DNA from: Actinomycetes bacterium
Lineage (GTDB): Bacteria > Actinomycetota > Actinomycetes > Actinomycetales > Dermatophilaceae
Direction of reading: 5' to 3'
Assembly (NCBI GenBank): GCA_023420415.1
Contig: JAEZWF010000040.1
Span: forward strand, 84,918-148,917
DNA length: 64,000 nucleotides
Below are positions 35,341 to 42,566 of this stretch, piece after piece. The notes under the pieces were generated by a model that saw nothing but the letters and a program-made list of their open reading frames with translations, had not been told where the DNA came from and did not search any database. Position numbers and translations under genes: made by a program. Each line of letters starts with the position of its first letter. Position 1 is the first letter of the stretch.

Positions 35341-35765
35341 TCATCTTCGACGTCAACGTCTTCGTCTACGCCCTCGACCCCGAGAGCGCGTTCCATGATC
35401 GCGCCCTCGCGGCCCTCGAGGAGGGCCTGAACGGTGGCGAGCCGGTGGGCCTGGTCGAGACGACCTTGGTCTCCACCGCCCGCATCGTCACGCACCGTCG
35501 GCTCATGCGCAGGCCGCTCAGCCCCGACCAGGCCCTGCAGTTCTGCGCGAGCCTGCGCGACGCACCCCGGTCTGTGCGGCTCGACTCGACCACGGATTCG
35601 TGGTCACGGTTCGCCACCCTGGTGACCAACCTCGGGTTGCGCGGCCCAGACCTCAGCGACGCGTGGCTGGCTGCGGTCGCGAAGGCTCACCGCGCGCGGT
35701 TCGTCACCTTCGACCGCGGCTTCCGCCGCTTCCCCGGGCTCGACGTCGAGGTGCTGGACGCCTGA
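35337..35765 (+). CDS. vapC: VapC-type PIN-domain ribonuclease toxin
   Basis: 142 residues. The PIN-domain acidic residues are in place: Asp5 (MIIFDVNVF), the GLVETTL glutamate, and DLSDAWLAA followed by FVTFDRGF. Intact, unlike the second toxin-antitoxin pair at 37 kb. Such toxins cut tRNA or rRNA; the target here is unknown. Confidence 0.87.
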   Translation: MIIFDVNVFVYALDPESAFHDRALAALEEGLNGGEPVGLVETTLVSTARIVTHRRLMRRPLSPDQALQFCASLRDAPRSVRLDSTTDSWSRFATLVTNLGLRGPDLSDAWLAAVAKAHRARFVTFDRGFRRFPGLDVEVLDA

Positions 35766-35792
35766 CGTGCGCCGGTCGCGGCCACGACGCAC

Positions 35793-35834
35793 GGCGAGGT
35801 ATGCCGCGTGGGCGACCACGCGGCATACCTCGCC
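35793..35834. repeat. 19-bp perfect hairpin with GCGA loop, built from two GTATGCCG octamers
   Basis: Arms GGCGAGGTATGCCGCGTGG (35793-35811) and its exact complement (35816-35834) enclose the tetraloop GCGA, a GNRA-type loop. It lies between the vapC stop and menB. It has no T-run, but a stem this strong could stop vapBC transcription. Its 3' arm also covers the expected -35 region of menB. Confidence 0.85.
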
Positions 35835-35845
35835 TTGGGCGCGGT

Positions 35846-35858
35846 TAGGCTCGCGCAG
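35846..35858 (+). promoter_or_regulatory. -10 element of menB
   Basis: TAGGCT (35846-35851) is followed by seven bases and the GTG start. No ribosome binding site, so probably leaderless. Confidence 0.5.
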
Positions 35859-36809
35859 GTGAGCGCACTCCCCCAGGTCAGTGACACCTTCGACGCGTCG
35901 GCGTGGGACGAGGTGCCCGGTTTCGACTTCACCGACATCACCTACCACCGCGCCAAGGACGTCGGGGCGGTGCGGATCGCGTTCGACCGGCCCGAGGTGC
36001 TCAACGCGTTCCGGCCGCACACGGTCGACGAGCTCTACACCGCGCTCGACCACGCGCGTCGCACCGCCGACGTGGGCTGCGTCATCGTCACGGGCAACGG
36101 CCCCGGCCCGGAAGGCACTGGCAGCCAAGGGAAATGGGCGTTCTGCACGGGCGGCGACCAGCGCATCCGCGGGCGCTCGGGCTACCAGTACGCGACCGAG
36201 GGCAGCGACGACGCGACCGCGGCCGGCATCGACGAGCGACGGGTCAAGGCGGAGGGCGGACGGCTGCACATCCTCGAGGTGCAGCGGCTGATCCGCACCA
36301 TGCCCAAGGTCGTCGTCGCGGTCGTGCCGGGGTGGGCGGCCGGTGGCGGGCACTCGCTGCACGTCGTCTGCGACCTCACGATCGCCAGCCGCGAGCACGC
36401 GCAGTTCAAGCAGACCGATGCCGACGTGGGCTCGTTCGACGGTGGGTACGGATCGGCTTACCTGGCAAGGATGGTCGGCCAGAAGTTCGCCCGCGAGATC
36501 TTCTTCCTGGGCCGCACCTACTCCGCCGAGGACATGCACCGGATGGGCGCGGTCAACCTCGTCGCCGCACACGACGCCTTGGAGTCGACGGCGCTCGAGG
36601 TGGCGCGCGAGGTCCTGGGCAAGAGCCCGCAGGCCCAGCGGATGCTGAAGTTCGCGTTCAACCTCGTCGACGACGGGCTCATGGGGCAGCAGGTGTTCGC
36701 GGGCGAGGCGACGCGGCTCGCCTACATGACCGACGAGGCCGTCGAAGGACGCGACCAGTTCCTCGAGAAGCGCGACGCCGACTGGTCGCCGTTCCCCTGG
36801 TACTTCTGA
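35859..36809 (+). CDS. menB: 1,4-Dihydroxy-2-naphthoyl-CoA synthase
   Basis: Crotonase-fold enzyme that closes the naphthoquinone ring in menaquinone synthesis, 316 residues. MenB-specific stretches are AFCTGGDQRIRGRSGY, AAGGGHSLHVVCDLTIAS, KQTDADVGSFDGGYGS and the C-terminal PFPWYF. I prefer the GTG at 35859 over an in-frame ATG 51 bases upstream, because the upstream one would start inside the hairpin and leave no room for the promoter. Confidence 0.94.
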   Translation: MSALPQVSDTFDASAWDEVPGFDFTDITYHRAKDVGAVRIAFDRPEVLNAFRPHTVDELYTALDHARRTADVGCVIVTGNGPGPEGTGSQGKWAFCTGGDQRIRGRSGYQYATEGSDDATAAGIDERRVKAEGGRLHILEVQRLIRTMPKVVVAVVPGWAAGGGHSLHVVCDLTIASREHAQFKQTDADVGSFDGGYGSAYLARMVGQKFAREIFFLGRTYSAEDMHRMGAVNLVAAHDALESTALEVAREVLGKSPQAQRMLKFAFNLVDDGLMGQQVFAGEATRLAYMTDEAVEGRDQFLEKRDADWSPFPWYF

Positions 36810-36829
36810 CCCGACAGCATACTGCGCCG

Positions 36830-36960
36830 ATGGAGACAGTCACCCTGTGGCGCCCGGCCGGGCCTGAGGAGCTCGCACTGGTGCATTCCCCGCCGAGGAT
36901 CTCGAGGAGCTCAACCGGCACATCGTCGGCTTGATCCAAGTCGTTCGCGAGTTCCGATAA
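36830..36960 (+). pseudogene. Remnant of an ADP-ribosylation/crystallin J1-like gene (internal deletion)
   Basis: The first 18 codons read METVTLWRPAGPEELALV, the typical start of a family of roughly 130-residue proteins named ADP-ribosylation/crystallin J1. Then, in a different frame, the sequence reads FPAEDLEELNRHIVGLIQ and ends at TAA 36958: the family's normal C-terminus. The middle is missing, and the join lies near 36884-36888. A CATACT -10 sits six bases before the ATG, so the promoter survived. Family recognition is from memory of the conserved ends. Confidence 0.7.
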
Positions 36961-37002
36961 CACCTCGACCGCCGCAGAGGTCGGACGTGGTTGCGGGACG
37001 CG

Positions 37003-37014
37003 TAAACTGCACTC
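37003..37014 (+). promoter_or_regulatory. -10 element of the second toxin-antitoxin pair
   Basis: TAAACT (37003-37008) with six bases to the ATG: leaderless. Confidence 0.5.
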
Positions 37015-37263
37015 ATGACCGCCGGAATGGACGAGATCACGCAGTTGGCGTTGACGCTCCCGGTGGATCAACGCGCCCAGGTTGCCCACGCGCTACTGGC
37101 CAGCCTCGATGACCCGGCCGATTCGGCCGAGGTCCACGAGGCGTGGACGGCAGAGATCAAGTCTCGGGTCGATGACATCACCAGTGGTCGTGTGCAGACC
37201 ATTTCCCATGACGAGGTCAAGGCTCAGCTCGCGGCGGATCGTGCCGCGAGGCAGCAGCGGTGA
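37015..37263 (+). CDS. Addiction-module component protein (antitoxin)
   Basis: 82 residues of the small antitoxin family with an N-terminal MDEITQLALTLPVDQRAQVAHALLASLD stretch and a C-terminal helix that holds the toxin. These antitoxins pair with RelE/ParE-type toxins. The partner directly downstream is broken by a nonsense codon, so this antitoxin may be an orphan. Confidence 0.8.
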   Translation: MTAGMDEITQLALTLPVDQRAQVAHALLASLDDPADSAEVHEAWTAEIKSRVDDITSGRVQTISHDEVKAQLAADRAARQQR

Positions 37264-37577
37264 CGCTGAACGTTCGCTAACACCCCGAGGCGCTTGCCGA
37301 GCTTCGCGCCGACGTGGCTTGGTATGAAGACCGTGGCGTCGGGCTCGGCGACCGGTTCGAAGGCGCTGTCGACGAAGTCATTGACACCGCTCTCGAATGG
37401 CCGGAGTCTGGGGCGATCTGGCCCGGTTGGGACAGCATCCCCGCCGTGAGGTCGCGTCGCGTGGCTGGCTTTCCCTACCGACTTGTCTATCTCGTTCAGA
37501 CCACCGAGCTCGTCGTCCTCGCTCTCGCGCACGACAAGCGCCTGCCGGGCTACTGGCGCGAGCGGGCCCGAGACTGA
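37260..37577 (+). pseudogene. RelE/ParE-type toxin with premature stop codon
   Basis: A GTG at 37260 overlaps the antitoxin stop (GTGA), the usual coupling. The frame reads V-T-L-N-V-R and then TAA (37278-37280), after which it stays open to 37577 (HPEALAELRADVAWYEDRG... to ...HDKRLPGYWRERARD), a clear RelE/ParE-fold protein with the C-terminal VVLALAHDKR strand. One base change from a tyrosine codon (TAT/TAC) to TAA would explain it. Restart at the internal GTG 37314 would lose the first strand and helix start. Confidence 0.8.
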
Positions 37578-37583
37578 CCGGTT

Positions 37584-38234
37584 TCAGTCGGTGGCGGCCC
37601 AGCCGGCGGCGATGAACTCCTTGAGGTGCCGTCCCTTCGGTGAGTCCGGACCACCGTGCGCATCCCTCACTGTCTTCTTCGCGCTGCGCCCGAGGTCGCC
37701 GGCGCGGGCATCGTTGGCACTGCTGGTCAACGCCCCCACGGCGAACAGGTAGGCCCAGGGGTAGAACTCGCGGTCCCGTCCGGGATTCACCTTGACGATC
37801 GCCTGGATGAACTCCTGCGCCATCGGGTCGAACAGCTCGTGGATGATGCCCCGCTCGTGGCTCGACGGGTCGGCGGCCTCGCGCAGCACGAGCCGCGCGA
37901 ACCACACGTCGGTCGGGCTCTCGTGCAGGCGCAGGACGGGGTCGGCGAACGCCGCGGCTAGCTGGTGGGCTGCGTCCGGCGCGTCGAAGTCGACGGCGCG
38001 CAGCATCTCGCGTCGCTCCTCGTTGAGGTACTGCCGCCGCAGGAAGACCTCACGGTAGAGACCGAGTTTGCTCTCGAAGTGGTAGACGACGAGGGAGAGC
38101 TTTGCCTCAGCCGCGGCCGCGATCGCGCGCATGGTCGCTGCGTGGTAGCCCTCCTGCGCGAAGACCATCTCGGCGGCCTGGAGGATCCGCTCCCTGCGGT
38201 TCGCCCCTGCCCCCGACGGGGATTCCTTCGTCAC
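37584..38234 (-). CDS. TetR/AcrR family transcriptional regulator
   Basis: About 216 residues. The N-terminal helix-turn-helix (AAEMVFAQEGYHAATMRAIAAAAEAKLSLVVYHF) is typical; the ligand domain follows. The start is the GTG at 38234 with GGAGG five bases upstream; a longer frame is possible but lacks a ribosome binding site. It is divergent from the CocE-type hydrolase operon, and an 18-base perfect palindrome lies between them, so it probably represses that operon and itself. Inducer unknown. Confidence 0.88.
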   Translation of the reverse strand: MTKESPSGAGANRRERILQAAEMVFAQEGYHAATMRAIAAAAEAKLSLVVYHFESKLGLYREVFLRRQYLNEERREMLRAVDFDAPDAAHQLAAAFADPVLRLHESPTDVWFARLVLREAADPSSHERGIIHELFDPMAQEFIQAIVKVNPGRDREFYPWAYLFAVGALTSSANDARAGDLGRSAKKTVRDAHGGPDSPKGRHLKEFIAAGWAATD

Positions 38235-38319
38235 GTCGCCTCCAGCAGCCGAGCCCGGGACCCTCGCCCGCGCGGTCCGCATTATCCCCGGCGCCAGCGT
38301 TCGTGGTCTTGACGAACGT

Positions 38320-38337
38320 ACTGTACGTACGTACAGT
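38320..38337. promoter_or_regulatory. Perfect 18-bp palindrome, likely TetR operator
   Basis: ACTGTACGTACGTACAGT is identical to its reverse complement. It sits between the tetR start (38234) and the hydrolase start (38393), the usual place and length for a TetR-family operator. It stands out as AT-richer than its surroundings. Confidence 0.75.
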
Positions 38338-38392
38338 CAGATTATGGCGCGGCCGACAGAGCCGCGCCGACCCGGTCGAGGAGGCGGTCGCA

Positions 38393-40144
38393 GTGGACAC
38401 GGTCGAGGCACACACTCAGGGGCAGGTGCAGGCGCCCGCGGGCATGGTCATCGACTGGGACGTCCCGGTCCCGATGAGCGACGGCACCGTGCTGCGGGCC
38501 GACGTCTTCCGCCCGAGCGACGGCGGCCCACACCCCGTCCTGATGACCTACGGCCCCTACGCCAAGGGGCTGTCTTTCCAGCAGGCCTACCCCGTGCAGT
38601 GGGAGTCGCTGGTCACCAACCACCCGGAGGTCACCGAGGGCACCTCCACCCGCTTCGCCAACTGGGAGACGTGCGACCCCGAGCGCTGGGTGCCGTTCGG
38701 GTATGCCGTGGTGCGCGTCGACTCTCGCGGCGCCGGCATGTCTCCCGGCCGGATCAACCACTGGTCACCGCGGGAGACCCAGGACTACTACGAGTGCATC
38801 GAGTGGGCCGGTGAGCAACCGTGGTCGACCGGCAAGGTCGGCCTGCTCGGCGTCTCCTACTACGCGGCGAACCAGTGGCAGGTCGCCGCCCTGCGCCCCC
38901 CACACCTCGCCGCGATCTGCCCGTTCGAGGGCTTCTCCGACTACTACCGCGACTGCAACCGCCACGGCGGCATCCTGTGCACCTTCCTCGTGCGCTGGTA
39001 CCCGCTCCAGGTGATGAACGTCCAGCACGGCCTCGGCGAGCGCGGCCGGACCAGCGCCGTGACCGGACGGCCGATCGCCGGCACCGAGACCCTGAGCGAC
39101 GAGGAGCTCGCGGCCAACCGCATCGACGTGCGCCAGGAACTGCTCGACCACCCGCTGCTCGACGACTACTACCGGGTGCGCAACGCCGCCCTGGAACAGA
39201 TCGAGGTTCCGGTTCTCTCCTGCGGCAACTGGGGCGGCCAGGGCCTGCACCTGCGCGGCAACGTCGAGGGCTTCCTGCGGGCTGGGTCCGCCCACAAGTG
39301 GCTGGAGCTGCACGGCCGTGAGCACTGGACCGAGTTCTACACCGACTACGGTGTCGGCCTGCAGAAGGCGTTCTTCGACCACTTCCTCAAGGGGGAGCAG
39401 AACGGGTGGGACGAGCGTCCGCCCATCAAGCTCCAGGTCCGCACGGTCGACGGGTTCCGCGAGCGCGACGAGACCACCTGGCCGCTGGACCGCACCGAGT
39501 GGACGACCCTGCACCTCGATGCCGCCCATCACACCCTGGCGGCGGCCCCGGTGGGCGAGGAGTCCACCGCGTCGTTTGTGCCGGCCGACGGGGCGGTGGA
39601 CTTCGACACCGCGCCGTTCGAGGTCGAGACCGAATTCACCGGACCGGCGTCGGTCCGGCTGTTCGTCTCCTCCACCACGAGCGATGCCGACCTCTTCGTG
39701 ACCCTGCGGCTCTTTGGCCCCGACGACCGCGAGGTGCTGTTCCTCGGCGCGGTCGAGCCGAACGCACCGGTGACCCAGGGGTGGCTGCGCGCATCACACC
39801 GCGAGCTCGACCCCGCACGCAGCACGCCGTGGCGTCCAGTCCACCCGCACACCGCGACCCAGCCGCTCGTGCCCGGTGAGATCTGCCAGCTGGACATCGA
39901 GCTGTGGCCGACGTCCATCGTGGTCCCGGCTGGCCACCGCCTTCGACTCACCGTCTCGGGTCGGGATTTCGAGCACGGTCTCCCCGGTCCACTGCCCATG
40001 ATCTACGGCGTCGAGCAGCGCGGGTCATCCGTCCACCTCCATGACGACCCCGTCGACCGGCCCGCCGAGTTGCTCGCGTCGACGACCACCCTGCACACCG
40101 GTGGGAGCCACGTCGCACAGCTCCTGCTGCCAAGGATCCCCTGA
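38393..40144 (+). CDS. CocE/NonD family hydrolase (X-Pro dipeptidyl-peptidase-like)
   Basis: 583 residues. An alpha/beta hydrolase core carries the nucleophile Ser in LGVSYYAAN (about residue 165), followed by the catalytic Asp region and a His in LHGREHWTEF. A C-terminal jelly-roll domain (FTGPASVRLFVSSTTSDADLFV and RLRLTVSGRDFE) is typical of cocaine esterases and cephalosporin-ester or glutaryl acylases. Substrate is probably an ester or amide. The GTG at 38393 follows a GAGGAGG element. First gene of a TetR-controlled operon with a broken metallo-beta-lactamase and a BKACE enzyme. Confidence 0.88.
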   Translation: MDTVEAHTQGQVQAPAGMVIDWDVPVPMSDGTVLRADVFRPSDGGPHPVLMTYGPYAKGLSFQQAYPVQWESLVTNHPEVTEGTSTRFANWETCDPERWVPFGYAVVRVDSRGAGMSPGRINHWSPRETQDYYECIEWAGEQPWSTGKVGLLGVSYYAANQWQVAALRPPHLAAICPFEGFSDYYRDCNRHGGILCTFLVRWYPLQVMNVQHGLGERGRTSAVTGRPIAGTETLSDEELAANRIDVRQELLDHPLLDDYYRVRNAALEQIEVPVLSCGNWGGQGLHLRGNVEGFLRAGSAHKWLELHGREHWTEFYTDYGVGLQKAFFDHFLKGEQNGWDERPPIKLQVRTVDGFRERDETTWPLDRTEWTTLHLDAAHHTLAAAPVGEESTASFVPADGAVDFDTAPFEVETEFTGPASVRLFVSSTTSDADLFVTLRLFGPDDREVLFLGAVEPNAPVTQGWLRASHRELDPARSTPWRPVHPHTATQPLVPGEICQLDIELWPTSIVVPAGHRLRLTVSGRDFEHGLPGPLPMIYGVEQRGSSVHLHDDPVDRPAELLASTTTLHTGGSHVAQLLLPRIP

Positions 40145-41069
40145 TGTCGTCGGCCACCACCGCCCGGTTCGCGCCGCCGGAAAGGGCACAAGAAGTCAGC
40201 GACGGCATCTTCGCGTGGATCCAGCCCGACGGCAGCTGGTGGATCAACAACACGGGCTTCCTCGTGTCCTCCACCGGTGTCGTGTCGATCGACTCCTGCT
40301 CGACTGTCGACCGCACCCGCGCCTACCTGCGCTCCATCGCCTTCGTGACCGATCTGCCGGTGCGCACCCTGGTCAACACCCATCACCACGGCGACCACAC
40401 CTTCGGCAACCACCTGTTCACCACGGCCACGGTCGTCGGCCACGAGAACTGCGACCGGCGCTGCAGGCGTGGGGCCTACCCCGCTCCGAGCCTTTCTGGA
40501 CGCCCGTCGACTGGGGCGAGGTCCGGCTGGCTCCGCCCACCCTGACGTTCCGCGACCACGTGGACCTGTGGGTCGACGACCTGCGTTGCGAGGTGCGGCA
40601 CTTCGGTCGGGCGGCGCACACCGACAACGACTCGGTCGTCTGGGTGCCCGAGCGGAGGGTGCTCTTCAGCGGCGACCTGCTCTTCAACGGTGGCACGCCG
40701 TTCCTGCTCCAGGGCTCGGTCGTCGGCGCTTGCCGGACCATCGAAGACCTGCGTGCCCTCGGCCCCGAGACTGTCGTGCCCGGGCACGGCCCCGTGTGCG
40801 GACCCGACGCGCTGGACGCCGCCACGGCGTACCTCGACTTCGTTCTCGACCTCGCCCGGGCCGGGCGGTCGGCCGGGCTGACCCCGCTCGAGCTGGCGCA
40901 GGAGACCGACCTCGGTGAGTTCGCCGAGCTCATCGACCACGAGCGGATCGTCGGCAACCTCCACCGGGCCTACGCCGACCTCGACGGGCGCACCGAGGTG
41001 GACCTGGCGGGGGCGCTCGAGGACATGGTCACCTACAACGGCGGCCGCCCCCTGACCTGCCTCGCCTAA
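40144..41069 (+). pseudogene. Metallo-beta-lactamase-fold hydrolase with a frameshift
   Basis: The ATG at 40144 shares a base with the hydrolase stop (TGATG). The first 103 residues contain the zinc motif H80-x-H82-x-D84-H85 (VNTHHHGDHTFGN) and run to GHENC. The rest of the protein (LQAWGLPRSEPFWTPVDWG ... VLFSGDLLFNGG ... VVPGHGPVCGPDAL) continues in another frame to 41069. One base appears to be missing between 40450 and 40461. Full-length members would be about 308 residues. It is either a real null mutation or a sequencing error; GC-rich sequence makes the second possible. Confidence 0.8.
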
Positions 41070-41097
41070 CCATCCCCACACCCTTGAGGAGCCCGCC

Positions 41098-41922
41098 ATG
41101 AGCGTCATCATCACCGTCGCCACCACTGGCCCCATCGCCACCAAGGTCGACAACCCATCCCTGCCCACCACCCCGGAGGAGATCGCCGACGCGGTCGCGC
41201 TGGCGCATCGCGCCGGGGCCGCGGTCGCCCACCTCCACTTCCGCGACCCTGAGGGCCGGCCGACCGCCGACCTCGACATCGCCCGCACCACCATCGACCT
41301 GGTCCGGGAGCGCTGTCCCATCCTCGTCCAGGTCTCGACCGGCGTCGGTCTCGGCGTTCCCTTCGAGGAGCGCGAGCGGCTGGTCGACCTGCGCCCCGCC
41401 ATGGCCACCCTCAACCCGTGCACGATGAGCTTCGGCGCCGGCGAGTTCCGCAACCCGCCGGCCGACGTGCGCCGGCTCGCAGCTCGCATGCGCGACCTCG
41501 GCGTCAAGCCCGAGCTCGAGGTCTACGACACGGGCCACCTCGATGCATGCCTGCGCCTGCGGGACGAGGGCCTCCTCGAGGGGCCGTTGCAGTTCAGCAT
41601 CGTCCTCGGTGTGCAGGGCGGTGCGGCAGCCACGGTCGAGAACCTCGTGACCCTCGTACGCCGCCTCCCCGAGGACGCGATCTGGCAGATCATCGCCATC
41701 GGCCGAGGGAACCTCGACCTGACCGCGGTGGGAATCGCGTTGGGCGGCAACGCCCGCGCCGGGCTCGAGGACACCCTCTACCTGCGCAGGGGCGAGCTCA
41801 GCCAGGGCAACCAGCCGCTCGTCGAACGAACCGTGGCCTTGGTCGAGCGGCTCGATCGCCGGGTCGCGACCGTCGACGAGGCCCGCTCCATCCTCGCGCT
41901 GCCCGTGCTGGCCGACGCCTGA
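41098..41922 (+). CDS. 3-Keto-5-aminohexanoate cleavage enzyme family (BKACE)
   Basis: 274 residues, a zinc-dependent enzyme that cleaves a beta-keto acid with acetyl-CoA. The zinc histidines are H45 and H47 in AHLHFRDPEG; the conserved TLNPCTMSFG and PELEVYDTGHL stretches are intact. Family members act on many beta-keto acids, so the substrate cannot be told. TTGAGGAG precedes the ATG. It closes the TetR-controlled operon, suggesting a short catabolic route: ester or amide hydrolysis, then lactone or thioester opening, then beta-keto acid cleavage. Confidence 0.88.
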   Translation: MSVIITVATTGPIATKVDNPSLPTTPEEIADAVALAHRAGAAVAHLHFRDPEGRPTADLDIARTTIDLVRERCPILVQVSTGVGLGVPFEERERLVDLRPAMATLNPCTMSFGAGEFRNPPADVRRLAARMRDLGVKPELEVYDTGHLDACLRLRDEGLLEGPLQFSIVLGVQGGAAATVENLVTLVRRLPEDAIWQIIAIGRGNLDLTAVGIALGGNARAGLEDTLYLRRGELSQGNQPLVERTVALVERLDRRVATVDEARSILALPVLADA

Positions 41923-41943
41923 CCCGCAGTCCCGGTGACCGCC

Positions 41944-42414
41944 TCAGCCGGAGCCGCCGAGGTCGACCTGGAAGGCCTCGTAGACGAGGTCGGCGCCGGT
42001 CTGCCGGTGCCGCACCAGCTGCCCCATGAGCGTGGTGACCTCCTCACGGAACGCCGGCAGGTCGCCCATCGTGCCGCCGTGCTCGAGCACCGCGAGGTAA
42101 CCGGCGATGTCCTCGGCGTACTGCGCGTGCTCCCCCGTCAGCCGGTCGACGGCCGCGATGAGCCGGGGGGCGCGGCGCCGCACCGTGTCGTAGATGCCGC
42201 CGGGCCGCTCGGTCAGGTCGACGTGGTCGCGGAAGTCGTGGCTCAGCTCGGCGAGCGCCGCCCGCACGCGCTCACGCCACGCCCCGCCCTTGGCGATCGG
42301 CGAGGCCAGCGCCTCGTCGACGGCCGCGACCGAGTCGCGCAGCTCGGCGCGGTGTGCGCGCACACGTTCGATGTATGCCGCGAAGTCCGTCTTCGTCGTC
42401 GTGTCGCCGCCCAT
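41944..42414 (-). CDS. Small helical protein, hemerythrin-like possible
   Basis: About 156 residues, mostly helix. Histidines and acidic residues spaced as in four-helix bundles (LSHDFRDHVDLTE, LTGEHAQYAED, LVRHRQTGADLVYEAF) suggest a hemerythrin-like metal site, but the ligand set is not complete enough to be sure. I chose the ATG at 42414; an upstream extension is not protein-like. It is convergent with the BKACE gene and divergent from menE. Confidence 0.5.
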   Translation of the reverse strand: MGGDTTTKTDFAAYIERVRAHRAELRDSVAAVDEALASPIAKGGAWRERVRAALAELSHDFRDHVDLTERPGGIYDTVRRRAPRLIAAVDRLTGEHAQYAEDIAGYLAVLEHGGTMGDLPAFREEVTTLMGQLVRHRQTGADLVYEAFQVDLGGSG

Positions 42415-42469
42415 GACCAACCGCCTTCCGACCTCCCCATGGTCGCGCGGCCCGGGGGATGCGTCCAGA

Positions 42470-42513
42470 GATGCGAACCTGGGTTGGGCAAATGCGCAAC
42501 CCAGGTTCGCATC
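42470..42513. repeat. 17-bp perfect inverted repeat between divergent genes
   Basis: Arms GATGCGAACCTGGGTTG (42470-42486) and its exact complement (42497-42513) are separated by ten bases. It lies 54 bases before the menE start and 56 bases before the start of the minus-strand gene, so it cannot be a simple terminator for either. It could be an operator, a transcribed hairpin or a repeat element. Confidence 0.8.
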
Positions 42514-42554
42514 CGCGCGCACCACACCCTCGCTGCCCGCCCACACCAACGTCG

Positions 42555-42566
42555 TAGCCTCGGACC
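42555..42566 (+). promoter_or_regulatory. -10 element of menE
   Basis: TAGCCT (42555-42560) with six bases to the GTG start; leaderless message expected. Confidence 0.5.

Noticed and set aside
36840..37040. Minus-strand open frame over the gene remnant
   Set aside because: It has no ribosome binding site or recognisable domain and is antisense to the remnant's conserved ends.
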